From: Auxenochlorella pyrenoidosa
Taxonomy: Eukaryota; Chlorophyta; Trebouxiophyceae; Chlorellales; Chlorellaceae
NCBI GenBank assembly: GCA_001430745.1
Contig: KQ481983.1
Location: forward strand, 3,851,387 to 3,881,349
DNA: 29,963 nt
Direction of reading: 5' to 3'
Under the pieces are notes generated by a model. That model was not told where the DNA came from. It searched no databases and saw nothing but the letters and a program-made list of their open reading frames with translations. Shown here piece by piece: positions 9,947 to 19,450 of this stretch. The first letter of the stretch is position 1; each line of letters begins with the position of its first letter. The translations under genes were made by a program, and so were the position numbers.

Positions 9947-11225
9947 ATGTCGTCCTTTGGCAGCGACAAGCCGGTGAGAAAGTGGGGAGTGTGCCGTGCG
10001 GCTTGCAGAAGCTTCTCTCGGGCCTTGTGGCGTTTTGGCAACAATGTTTATGCTCAACACCCCCGGATCAGGCTCGCAGGCGGCGATGCCTGATGGCAAG
10101 GCACCGCGTGCCGCCGCCGCCTCTGCTGCCTCCTGACGGTTGCCGCTCCCTTGCCTGCCTGTTGGACACCTGCAGGTGCCCTGGCCGCCTGCAGACCGGC
10201 AGCCTGATGATCGGCTGGCCACATTTGCGGGTGGATGCTTCTGGTCGGTGGAGCTGGCCTTCCAGGTGCGCTCTGCTGGCATTCTTGCACTTCGGCCTGA
10301 GCCAGTGCCATGTGCCTGGACGCCCACAAATGTCGCCCATGATTGTGAGCAAAGTTTGGAGCCCCTTTGTGGTTTCTCCTTGCCTGCAGCGCGTCCCTGG
10401 CGTGGTGGCGACCTGCGTTGGCTACGCCCAGGGTCCCACCCCCAATCCAACCTACGAGCAGGTAGGAGATGCAGCAGATGCTCCACTCACGCCAGCATGT
10501 CCTGTGCGCTGGCCTGCATGGTAGACCTTTCTGGCCATGCTGCACTGCCCCAACACCCTCACCCTCTATCCCCGCCGCCCGCACCGCCACCCGCAGGTCT
10601 GCTCTGGCCGCAGCGGGCACACCGAGGCGGTGCAGCTGGTCTACCGCCCGGCAGAGGTGTCGTTTGATGAGCTGTGCACCGCCTTCCTGAACAAGATTGA
10701 CCCCAAGCAGGCAGGCATAGGGAGGAAACATTGTGCTGTTCAGGTCTGGCTGAGAGGGTGCATGCTGCTGGTGCTGCCTGCTGGTGCCGGCTCTGAACCT
10801 GTCTGCTGCCACCCGGCCTGCCTGCCCCCGCGCCCGCAGAAGGGCGGCCAGGGCAACGACATTGGTTCGCAGTACCGCACCGGCATCTATTGGCATGACG
10901 ATGAGCAGCAAAAGGTGCGCTGCCCCCGCGCATGCATGTGGCTCCTGGCGCCGCGGGCATGGTTGCTGCACCCTGTTGGCTTGAGCCACCCATGTGCTGC
11001 CTGCCTGTGATGGCAGCCTGCGCCGCTCCCTCGGCCCTCACTACGGTGCAGGTGGCGCAGGCGCGGCTGGCTGCCATCCCCGGCTGCGCGGTGGAGGCGG
11101 AGGCGCTCCGCTGCTTCTGGCCTGCAGAGGAGTACCACCAGCAGTACCTGGAGAAGGGCGGCCGCTTTGGGCGCAAGCAGTGCGCCGCCAAGGGCTGCAA
11201 CGACCCCATCCGCTGCTACGGCTGA
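9947..11225 (+). CDS. MSRA: Peptide methionine sulfoxide reductase A
   Basis: MsrA reduces methionine-S-sulfoxide in proteins using thioredoxin. The model is 183 residues in six exons: 9947-9973, 10176-10265, 10390-10461, 10597-10710, 10840-10914 and 11052-11225. All five introns are phase 0. Seen: the catalytic block FAGGCFWSVELAFQ with the nucleophilic Cys in GCFW; RVPGVVATCVGYAQG; NPTYEQVCSGRSGHTEAV; QGNDIGSQYRTGIY; and PAEEYHQQYLEKGG. The C-terminus KGCNDPIRCYG is the plant-type tail carrying resolving cysteines. The first exon is only nine codons and there is no evident transit peptide, which suggests a cytosolic enzyme. The fourth intron uses a GC donor (10711). The next usable GT (10744) would add 11 residues inside the DPKQ-GGQGND loop, where the family has none. 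Confidence 0.95.
10711..10712 (+). other. GC splice donor (GC-AG intron 10711-10839)
   Basis: The exon ends AAGCAG and the intron begins GCAGGC, a weaker match than GCAAGT. Alignment length in the conserved MsrA loop (DP-x7-QGND region) supports it over the in-frame GT at 10744. Use of both donors is possible and would only add 33 nt. Confidence 0.55.
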
Positions 11226-11322
11226 GCAGGCGGCGCCGCCAACATCTGAGGCGTGCAATGCACATATTGCCTGCAAATGCTCTCAGCTTCTCCCTTGTAT
11301 ACTGTATTCCTGCTTCGGATTG

Positions 11323-11327
11323 TGTAA
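11323..11327 (+). terminator. TGTAA polyadenylation signal, MsrA
   Basis: TGTAA lies 97 nt beyond the MsrA stop codon, at the usual chlorophyte spacing. Confidence 0.65.
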
Positions 11328-11709
11328 AGGTTAGCACCATGCTGAAGGCGTCCCTCTGCCCATTTTGCCGCCCGTTCTGGATTGGCAGGCAGCGACACCA
11401 CGTCACTATCTGCGATGCTGCTTACTCAGCGCTCGACACTTCAGGCGTGTTGCAAATTTGAGGGTTGTGAATCTGATGCCAGCTCACCAGGCCGTGGGTT
11501 GGCAGTCAGGACAACACGCTCTAGTCTGGTGAGGGTGGTGCATGCTGAGTAAGCTAGCCCTGCATCACTCTTCACACTTCAAGATAAATTGACCTGAAGG
11601 CTGCACACAATAGACGTGTGCAGAGTCCGCAGATTCTCCTTGCAGACTCGGCAGCAGGTGATGCCCCTGTCGCCAGCTTCTCTGCCATCAGCGATGCATG
11701 CAGGCCGGC

Positions 11710-11714
11710 TTACA
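11710..11714 (-). terminator. TGTAA polyadenylation signal, sorting nexin
   Basis: On the minus strand TGTAA lies 183 nt beyond the sorting nexin stop (11898). It is a plausible signal but far from unique by sequence alone. Confidence 0.5.
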
Positions 11715-11897
11715 GAGTGCATTGCCGGAAGGAGCAGGACAAGAGAGTGGTGGTACACACATACAGGGGGCAGGCGCAAAATTGGATCCGCACAAACAAG
11801 GAAGGAATGCACAGTGTTCATGCAAGGTGGTGGGTCCTAGTCCCAGGCAGCACGTCGCGCCGCCTGTTGCCCCGCATCGCACATGCTCCGGGCCGCC

Positions 11898-14800
11898 TCA
11901 GCTGCCGCTGGCGCCGCTGCCGCCGGCTGCTGCAGCCAGGCCCGGCACCAGGGATGCCCAGAGGCGGGCGGTGTCCCCCGACACGCGGGCCTGGGCCAGC
12001 GCAAAGTCTCGCAGCACATACCCCATCTCCTGGGCCCGCTCCCGCTGGAACCGCTCCAGCTCCCCGCCCATCTGCTGCACGATGGCCTGCAGGGCGGCAC
12101 GCAGTCGGGGCAGGGAGGGCGAAGGGAGGGCGATGAGTGGGCGGGCCTGCCGGGCAAAGCATGTTGTGTTGGTGTGCGAGGTGTGCCTCCTCGCCTCCCC
12201 CTCCCAGCTCGCTGCAGCCAGCAGCCGTCATCCTGCCAGCCCCTCCCCCCATCCCCGGCCCAACAAGCCGCCCGCTATCCAGCGCGGCACCCACCTCATA
12301 CGCGGCCTTGGCTGCCTCGGCCTTCTGCTGCGCATCCGCCAGGTCGCGCTCCGCCTCGGCCACCCGCTCCTCGCGGATGCCGGGCGTGCCGCGCAGCTTG
12401 GCCAGCCGCTGGCGCCGCGCATCCACCTCGCCGCGCGCCTGCGGGGTGGGGGTGACAGGAAGGGCTTACTTTGATGCAGCTGTGTGGCTGGATGGACGGC
12501 TGGAAAGGAGGGGTTGAGGCTTCTGGTGGCCTTCCACAGCAGTGGCTTCCACACTGTTGACCTCGCCTCTCAACACGCCGGCGAGCAAGCAAGCAGGCAA
12601 GGGCTGGCGTCCCAGCACGCCCGCCGCCCCACCTGCTGCAGCGCCGCCAGCGCGCCGCTGCGGTCGGCCATCACCTTCTTCACCGCCCGCACCGTGCGCA
12701 CAAACTCCTTGAGGGGGGCCTCGAACGAGGCGGCCAGCCCCTCGGAGCTCTCGGCGCACAGCCGCGCCACCGCCTCGGCGCGCTCGCCCAGCTGCCCAAA
12801 CGAGCTGGCCACCAGGCCCTGCAGGCCGGGGGGTTGGGGGTTGGGGGGTTGGGGTGGGGGGTGCACAGCAGAGCAACTTCCAGCTAAGAACGCCCGAGCC
12901 AGGTCGCTGGGAGAGGCACTGTTGGCCACGTCCTTGTACACGAGGCCCNNNNNNNNNNNNNNNNNNNNNNNNNNNNNNNNNNNNNNNNNNNNNNNNNNNN
13001 NNNNNNNNNNNNNNNNNNNNNNNNNNNNNNNNNNNNNNNNNNNNNNNNNNNNNNNNNNNNNNNNNNNNNNNNNNNNNNNNNNNNNNNNNNNNNNNNNNNN
13101 NNNNNNNNNNNNNNNNNNNNNNNNNNNNNNNNNNNNNNNNNNNNNNNNNNNNNNNNNNNNNNNNNNNNNNNNNNNNNNNNNNNNNNNNNNNNNNNNNNNN
13201 NNNNNNNNNNNNNNNNNNNNNNNNNNNNNNNNNNNNNNNNNNNNNNNNNNNCCAACCCTCACCGACTCCTCGTAGCGCCCCAGGCTGGCCATGGAGGCGC
13301 CAAACTCGCGCACCGACTGCCCCAGCTCCGCCTGGTGCCGCACCAGCCGCGCAGCCTGGCGGTGCGCCTCCCCCAGGTGACGCTCCAGCTCAAACACGTA
13401 GGCGCGCACCTGCGGCGGCGGGGCGGGCGGGCCGGGGCGCGGGGCGAGGCTTGGGGCACCCTTGCAGGCACGAGACTTGTGGGGCACAGCACCAGCTCAC
13501 CAACGTGGCAGGCGTCTGTCCCCCTGCAAGGCGCAGGCTGACAGGCTGGCTGCCAGGGGCTCCTTCACCCCGCCAATCTGGAGCCGCCACGGCTGCCCCC
13601 CCCCCCCACCCACCCCCACCCCTTCGTCCCACCTTGAGGTACTCTGCGTCCTCCTCCTCGTCGTCGGTGCGCTTGTGGTACAGGTTGGAGGCGGTGTGGC
13701 CCAGCTCGCGCAGGAAGGAGACCGCCCCCGACAGCGTCTTCTTGGCGGCGCCCTGCGGCGGGGCGTGGGGCAGGTGGGGCGCCGGCAGCGTCAAAAGGAA
13801 TGCCAAGCAGTGGGGCGGATGATGAGGTGCCCGGGCCGCGAAGCCTGCTGTGAAGCTGGAACGGTGTAAATGGCGCATCGAAGGGACCGCAGTGCCCAGC
13901 CCAGCCCCTGGGCAACACTTGCGCGACTTAGGCGCAGCACACCGTAATGGGGAGACGGGGCAGCAGCCCAGCAGGTGACGGCGAGCTGGGCTGCACACCC
14001 GCACACACAGCACAACCAAGGCCCCAACCCCAATTCCTGGCGCGTGCCTGCACCGCCACCGGGTCGTCCACCTGGGTGCGCGACACCTCGATCGCAAACT
14101 CTGTCTCGCTGGCCTCCAGGAACAGCTGCAGGTCGGGGGAGCGCTTGAGGGCGGGGTGCGCCGCCTGCAGGGCACCGGGGGAGGCGGTGGGGTCATGCAG
14201 GGCTGGTGGGCTCACAGCCTTTAAAGGCGGCCTCCCAGCCACACATCCAAGCAAATCATCTGCTGTGGCACACCTCTGCCCCTGCCCAGCGCAGCAGAGG
14301 TGACAGCCCCGTCATTCTGTGCGGGGCTGGAGCCAGAGCGCACCATGCTGCCCATGTGCGTCACCAAGCCCACCACCACCCCCCACACACAACACCACAC
14401 CCACCACACACCCACTCATCTCACCACGCGGTTGATGAAGACGGTGAGCGCGGCGCGGCGCGCCTCTATGAAGTCCCCCGCCATCTTGTACTTCTCCACC
14501 ACGCTCTTCTCCGGCAGGGCGGGCACAATCACGCCTGGGCGCAGGGGGCAGGGTGCCGAGGGGTGAGGGGCAGCCCGCCACAGCCCGGCATGCTCAAGCA
14601 AGTAGTGCGCAGCTTGAGTTGTCAGGCACAGCACTCCCAGCCCAGAGCAAGCATCTGACCATCTGTTTCATCAGATCTGCTCGAGCTTGCCCATCGGGTG
14701 GAGGCAAGCAAGGCTTGCCAGCGCAGGCCAGCACCTGCAGCACGTCACCCGCCCCGCCCGCCCCCCCGCCCCGCCCTCACCCCTGTACTCCCGGCGCAGC

Positions 14801-15754
14801 CGCTTCTGCAGCCAGGTGAAGTCGCGGAAGCGGCGGATGACCTCGGCCGACTCGCGGTACCCCGGGGCAGAGGTGCGGGTGGTCACCTTGTAGGACACAT
14901 AGGCCTGGGCCGGGGGGTGGGGTGGGGGTCGGGGGGAGGTGACTTCTGCGCACGCAGCTCTTGGGAGCAAGAAAGACCATGTGGGTTGCCTGGCGGCCCG
15001 CACGCAGCGTGCAGCAGGCTGCGAAAAATCGCCCAGCGCAGCAGGCGGAGGTGGGCAGGTGCGGCCTTGCGCGCCAAGGCCATCGCCCGCCAGCCCCAGG
15101 GCTGCACTGCTGCCCATTGGCCCCCCAGCTCACCGCCACGCCCTCCCCCTGCCGCACAGGGTCGGTCACTCGGATCTCAAACTCAGAGTTGGCGGGCACC
15201 TACAGGGGTGGGGTTGCACGAGCGGCCGGGCAGGTGGGTGCAGGAGTGTCGAGAGGCGTAGGCCAGCCATGGATGTGCAGTGGCTGGCGACTTGCAAACT
15301 TAGCTTGCGCCAGGGCAGCGAAGCAGGTGCCGCGTCCTTGCCGAGCAAGCTGGCTGAAAGGCAGGCGGGGCGTGGCACGTGCGGCATGCCCTGCGCCAGG
15401 GCCCGGCGCTCACCCCATACGTCCCCGACCCAGACTGCCGGCCCGAGGTGCTGGGTGCCTCCTGCAGGACAGCACAAAGTTACCCATGCTGAGCAGCTGG
15501 GCAGCAAGCAGAGCCAACCCGAGTTGCTGCATCAAGCTAGCGCCACTTGAGTTGGTGCGCCATCCCAGCGCTGCTGCCTCCCACCTCGCACGGCCCCCTC
15601 TGCCTGCCCCGCTCACCACCGTGCTCTGCAGCACCACGCTGTGGTAGGGCGGCGGCGGCTCATCATGCAGGTCCAGGTCGTCCATGGCTGGGGCTGCCGG
15701 CCCCCAGGGCTCATCCTGGCCGCCACCCAGCGGGCCCGCCGCCCCAAACTCCAT
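11898..15754 (-). CDS. PX-BAR sorting nexin (SNX1/Vps5-like), interrupted by assembly gap
   Basis: This is a retromer-associated sorting nexin that binds endosomal phosphoinositides and bends membrane. Minus-strand exons: 15754-15617, 15461-15414, 15199-15134, 14904-14781, 14534-14425, 14164 to about 14054, 13752-13633, 13409-13263, then at least one exon lost in the N gap, then 12818-12633, 12438-12295 and 12086-11898 (TGA). Seen: an acidic N-terminus (MDDLDLHDEPPPPYHS); a PX domain from about residue 70 with RRFRDFTWLQKRLRREY (108-124) and VIVPALPEKS; a linker ending DDEEEDAEYLK; and BAR helices with YVFELERHLGEAHRQA, LGQSVREFGASMASLG, EAPLKEFVRTVRAVKK and ELERFQRERAQEMG. Order and spacing match plant SNX1/SNX2. 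Nearly all introns are phase 0. The donor of the sixth exon is uncertain (GT at 14053 or a poor GC at 14047, both in phase). About 460 residues are visible. Confidence 0.9.
12822..12862. repeat. G-rich TTGGGG-like tract beside an intron acceptor
   Basis: The plus strand shows repeated runs of four to seven G separated by TT or T. On the coding (minus) strand this is the C-rich pyrimidine tract directly before the acceptor at 12820-12819. At least four G-runs make a G-quadruplex possible. It lies less than 100 nt from the N gap. Confidence 0.7.
12949..13251. other. Assembly gap (303 N)
   Basis: Unknown bases lie inside the BAR-coding part of the sorting nexin gene. Family alignment shows about 10 residues are missing between GRYEES and GLVASSF, so at least one small exon, or extensions of its neighbours, lies in or beside the gap. 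The true length need not be 303. Confidence 0.95.
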
Positions 15755-16611
15755 GGCTGCTGGCCGGAGTGCTGTGGCCAAGTGACAGGCAGAGGTGCCG
15801 CCAGCCGCAAGTGACACAGCCGGGCCTTATCGCGAGAGCCCGATAGTCGGCTGCGGCGAGGAGAGAGGGGCCCAGGTGGGCTGGGCCGGTGCAAGCCACG
15901 CGCGCCTGGGTGGCGGCGCTAGCAGCGGCGGCGGCGGCACCAGCTGCTGCCGCGTGACGGCGGTAAAGCCGGCGAATGCGATCCGTGATCAGTGGCAGCA
16001 CCTTGCGATCAGCAGGTGGCGCGTTGAAAGCTTGCGCACTTGGCACCTTGCGCTCAACATGGCTGCAGCTTTGCCGAGATCTGTCGGCAGCAGCCCTAGA
16101 CTGTGGTTCGACCGGTCAAGAGGGCATTCGACTCACCTGGCCCCGCCGCAAAGCGATCCTCAGCTCTGGAGAAGACGAAAGCGTACACTGCGTTGTACAG
16201 GGCCGCACAGGGTCTGCGCGGTGCTCAAATACAAGATTGCCCTCAGCGAGAGTGTGCGCGGCTTTCTGATCAGCAGCAGGCGCAGCTTGATAAGTGCGCC
16301 ACGGCACACTCCGTCCTGGCTGCATGCCTGCTAGCCGGGACAAACCTGCCTGCTGGCTCGTTGATTACCGTGCAGAACCGTGCTGGTGAACAGAATACAA
16401 AGCTCCACCTTAACAAAGTGAATGTACCCTGTCTGAAGCGCAAGAGTGACCGCTGGGCAAGCCCGGCGCTCCTGGCAGGAGCACGTGTCGCCCGAGGAGG
16501 CAAGCTTCCTCTCTGCAGCTGTGGCAGCCGATGCAGGGAGGCGATTTACATTGCATGGCGTATTTCCAGCTGCTCATGGGACAGAACTGCCACAAGTCGC
16601 CGCTGCCATGC
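15755..16611. other. Intergenic: sorting nexin upstream region and eIF3h 3' end
   Basis: About 857 bp. It holds the promoter of the sorting nexin and the 3' UTR of eIF3h, both minus strand. A plus-strand ATG frame at 16059-16334 (91 residues, Arg/Ser-rich, no known motif) begins 305 nt upstream of the nexin start. I cannot support it as a gene. Confidence 0.45.
16546..16550 (-). terminator. TGTAA polyadenylation signal, eIF3h
   Basis: TGTAA on the minus strand, 61 nt past the eIF3h stop codon. Confidence 0.65.
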
Positions 16612-19035
16612 TCACAGCGCCCGCTGCAGGCCCTCCATCAGCGTCAGCTTGCTCAGCGCCTGCTGCGTCGCGCTGTTGATGTGCTGGCAGTACGAGGCCA
16701 TCTGGTTGGACAGCAGCATGTTGTCCAGCTGGTTGGGCTCCGCCACCGGCTTGAACATGCCCTCGGGCGGGTCCTCGGACAGCGGCTCCTCGCCTGTGGG
16801 GGCAGCGCGGGGGGCAGGCCAGAAGGGAGATGGACACCCGGGCAGGTAGGGAGCCAGGACAGGATCAGAGCGGTGCAGGGGAGGCCCGTGCCAAAGCTGC
16901 ACCAAGGCACCCAATGCCGTCACTGTGGGCGAGCAGCGATCGCACCGCCGCCCCTCCGGCCCTTCGAGGCCGGCCCACGCACCCGCCGCGCGCCGCGCCA
17001 GGTTCTCCTGCCGCCGCTGCACCTTGAACTGCGCGATGGCCTGCTGCTGGCGGCGCAGCTGGTTCTGGTACATGGACAGCTTGCCCTGCTCCACCATGAT
17101 GTCGTCCAGGCAGTCGTTCAGGAACTCCAGGTTCTTCTCCAGCAGGGGGGCCACGCCCAGGCCCAGCCTGGGGAGCAAGGAAGGGGAGGGCAGCAGGGCG
17201 CAACCGGGGCGGCTCAAGGAACCAACGCGGCTAGATGCCTCGACCTCGCCAGGCCCGCCTGGGTGACACAAACCACACACAGGCCCGCACGCTGTGCAAG
17301 CAGCAGTCCGCAAACCTGCAGCAGCAGTGGCAGCATGGGCCCAGCGTGGGGGCCCAGCGCTGGTGGCTCACCGCTCGTAGTCGAGGGCAGTGGTGGTGGA
17401 GGGCGGCGCAATCTCCGCCGCCAGCGCCGCAGCCATGGGAGAGTTGTGCACCGTCACCTGGGGGGGCAGAGGGCCGGCCAGCAAGAGGGAAGGCTGGGTG
17501 GGCCGGGCCGGGGGGCCTCGCAGGGTGGTGTCGAGCATTCCATGGTAACCCGCACGTGATAACTGGCCCGCAGCAAGCGCGGCACTGGCAGATTGCCTTT
17601 CTGGGGCTCCCCGCAGCTGCCAGCGTGGCGCCCCCTACTTGAGACCCCCCCCGCCTCACCGGGATCTCCACAAACACGTCGTGCCAGGACAGCCCCTTGG
17701 CGCGAATCTTCTCTATCGTGAGCGAGCCTGCGTGGGCGCGGCGCAGCAGGGCAGGGGTGTTGCCAAGGGTGGAGGTTGCGTGCCACCATGCGCCGACCAT
17801 TGCAGGGCGGCAGCCGGCCCCGATGTGCCTCGCACTGCCGCTCTGCCAACGCCAGGCCCCACCTGCCAGCCAGCCAAGCACCCGCCCTCCTCCCCAGCCC
17901 GCCCACCCGCCAGCGCCCACCCACCCTCGCGGTATGCCTCCACAAACGCCTGGGAGAGGCGCACCGCCTTGACGCCCAGCGCGCCGCCGGCGGCCGCGGT
18001 GGCGTCGTACACGATGCACACGCAGCGCTCCAGCGACTCCATGTAGGACACAAACGTCTCGATGATCTCCACCACCTGGAAGGAGCCGCTGATGGTGGAC
18101 TGGTACCTGCGGGGGCCAGGGGGGCGGCAGGGGCGGGGGCCACGGTGCAGGGGGGGGGAACCGAGAGTGCGACAGGCTTGAGAGGACCCGTCCAGCCATG
18201 CCGGCACACGTCGCCGTCCCATGTCCTGTCCGGGCGTGAGCCCCAGACAGCTGCAGCGAGCTGCCCGTCGCCCCACCCACCATCCAACGGTGTTGTTGTC
18301 TGCGTTGACCTCGCGCAGGCACCGCATCATCTCCAGCTGGTAGCTCTCGCCCTCGCCCACCTCCTGCTCCTCCTCGCCCAGGTTGCCCTGCCCGGGGAAG
18401 GGGGGGAGGGCGGCGGCTCAGGAGCCAGAGTGGCCATTGTGAACGGGGGCAAAACCCTGCCATGCACCGACCCAGCTGCTCAACGAGCGCAGGGCGCCAT
18501 GGGCAGCAGGCTGGGCACCAGGCAAACTTGGCGGGATGCGGTGCTGAGGCCCACAACCGCGCATGCTGCGCAGTCCCTGCTGCGGCGACGCACCGGGTAG
18601 GGGAAGCAGTCTGTGACCTCCAAGGTGGCTCCCACGTCCAGGCCCAGCAGCTGCCCGGTCACCATCGCCGTGGCGTCATTCTCGCGGCAGTGGCGCGCAA
18701 TCTTCAGCACCTGCAGACAACGATGCCGCAGGGGTGGGGTTGACGGGGGGGAATATGGTGCCCACAAGCAGCGGGGCTCTGCTGCACTTGACAAGCTGCT
18801 ATGTACAGCAGAGAGCAGGCACGGATGCGGAAGAAGAGGCAGGCAGGCAGGCAGCAACCTGGAGGGCGGCGGCAGGCAGCAGCGACACTGACCGCCTCCG
18901 CCTGCCCATCCCCTTCGATTGCTCTGCTGCCTTGCTCACCACTTGGCCCTCCAACTGCACCCGCGTGAGCGGCTGCTTGGTGTCCTCTTTGGGCCGTGCC
19001 GCCAGGGCGGCAAAGCTTGGCTGGCTCGTGGCCAT
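16612..19035 (-). CDS. EIF3H: Translation initiation factor eIF3 subunit h
   Basis: eIF3h is a non-catalytic MPN-domain subunit of the eIF3 complex, which assists 43S recruitment and reinitiation. Exons: 19035-18940, 18710-18594, 18387-18281, 18106-17925, 17727-17660, 17457-17372, 17167-16983 and 16793-16612 (1023 nt, 340 residues, all phases closing). Seen: the MPN start VQLEGQVVLKIARHC with GQLLGLDVGATLEVTDCFPYP; YQLEMMRCLREVNADN followed by VGWYQSTISGSF; EIPVTVHNSPMAAAL; and a C-terminal helical bundle LEKNLEFLNDCLDDI, a Gln/Arg-rich helix, FKPVAEPNQLDNMLL and SYCQHINSATQQAL. The length matches animal and plant eIF3h. The JAMM metal-binding His residues are absent, as expected for this subunit. 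The start is the first in-frame ATG. Seven introns show mixed phases. Confidence 0.95.
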
Positions 19036-19450
19036 GCTGCTGCCCGCTGCTTGTGGTTGTGTTGTGGGTGTTGCAGACGACGTCGATGCTTCACTGGCAA
19101 GCTCGAAGCCGCTGATGCCGCACTGCAGGCTCCTCTCAAGCGGCACTGCTGCAGTATGTGCGGCCTAGACGTCTGAACGATCGCCGAACAGTCTCAAGCA
19201 AATGTCAGGCTCTTGAATGCAGGCGCTCAAACCATCTGCATGTTGCTCGCGCGCCACGCAGGCATGTGGGGCCCCACACATTCACGCATCCGAGCATCTC
19301 CAGAATCCGTTCTTGCGTGGGAAAAAGGCGCATTTGTCCGCAGTGAGCGTGGCCCCTCCCTTACCTCAGCCGTCTCTCACGCTTCTGCCCTCTTAGCACC
19401 CCTCCTTACGCTCATTGGGCCCCTCAATTCAGTATCTAGCGACGGGCGGC
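19036..19450. promoter_or_regulatory. Shared upstream region of eIF3h and RIBA
   Basis: 415 bp separates the two divergent start codons. No TATA-like box stands out. Both promoters and 5' UTRs must lie here. Confidence 0.55.

Larger units (their letters stand above)
11226..11897. other. Intergenic: convergent 3' region of MsrA and sorting nexin
   Basis: About 670 bp between convergent stops. Each strand carries a TGTAA signal. No convincing ORF or repeat is seen. Confidence 0.5.

Noticed and set aside
9376..10524. Long plus-strand open frame of 382 codons
   Set aside because: It crosses MsrA exons and introns; only its part at 10390-10461 is real coding sequence (MsrA exon 3). Open frames this long are common by chance in GC-rich DNA.
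10744..10745. GT donor for MsrA intron 4
   Set aside because: It would add 11 residues inside a conserved loop of fixed length; kept only as a possible minor isoform.
12863..12948. Possible sorting nexin exon fragment beside the gap (GLVYKDVANSASPSDLARAF on the minus strand)
   Set aside because: It is open but has no convincing donor and does not match the SNX alignment; more likely intron.
14046..14047. GC donor after CAG for the sixth sorting nexin exon
   Set aside because: The intron would begin GCACGC, far from GCAAGT. The GT six bases earlier in the transcript (14053) is also in phase.
16059..16334. Plus-strand ATG frame of 91 residues upstream of the sorting nexin
   Set aside because: No motif, Arg/Ser-rich by composition, no clear splice or polyadenylation context; probably 5' flanking DNA.
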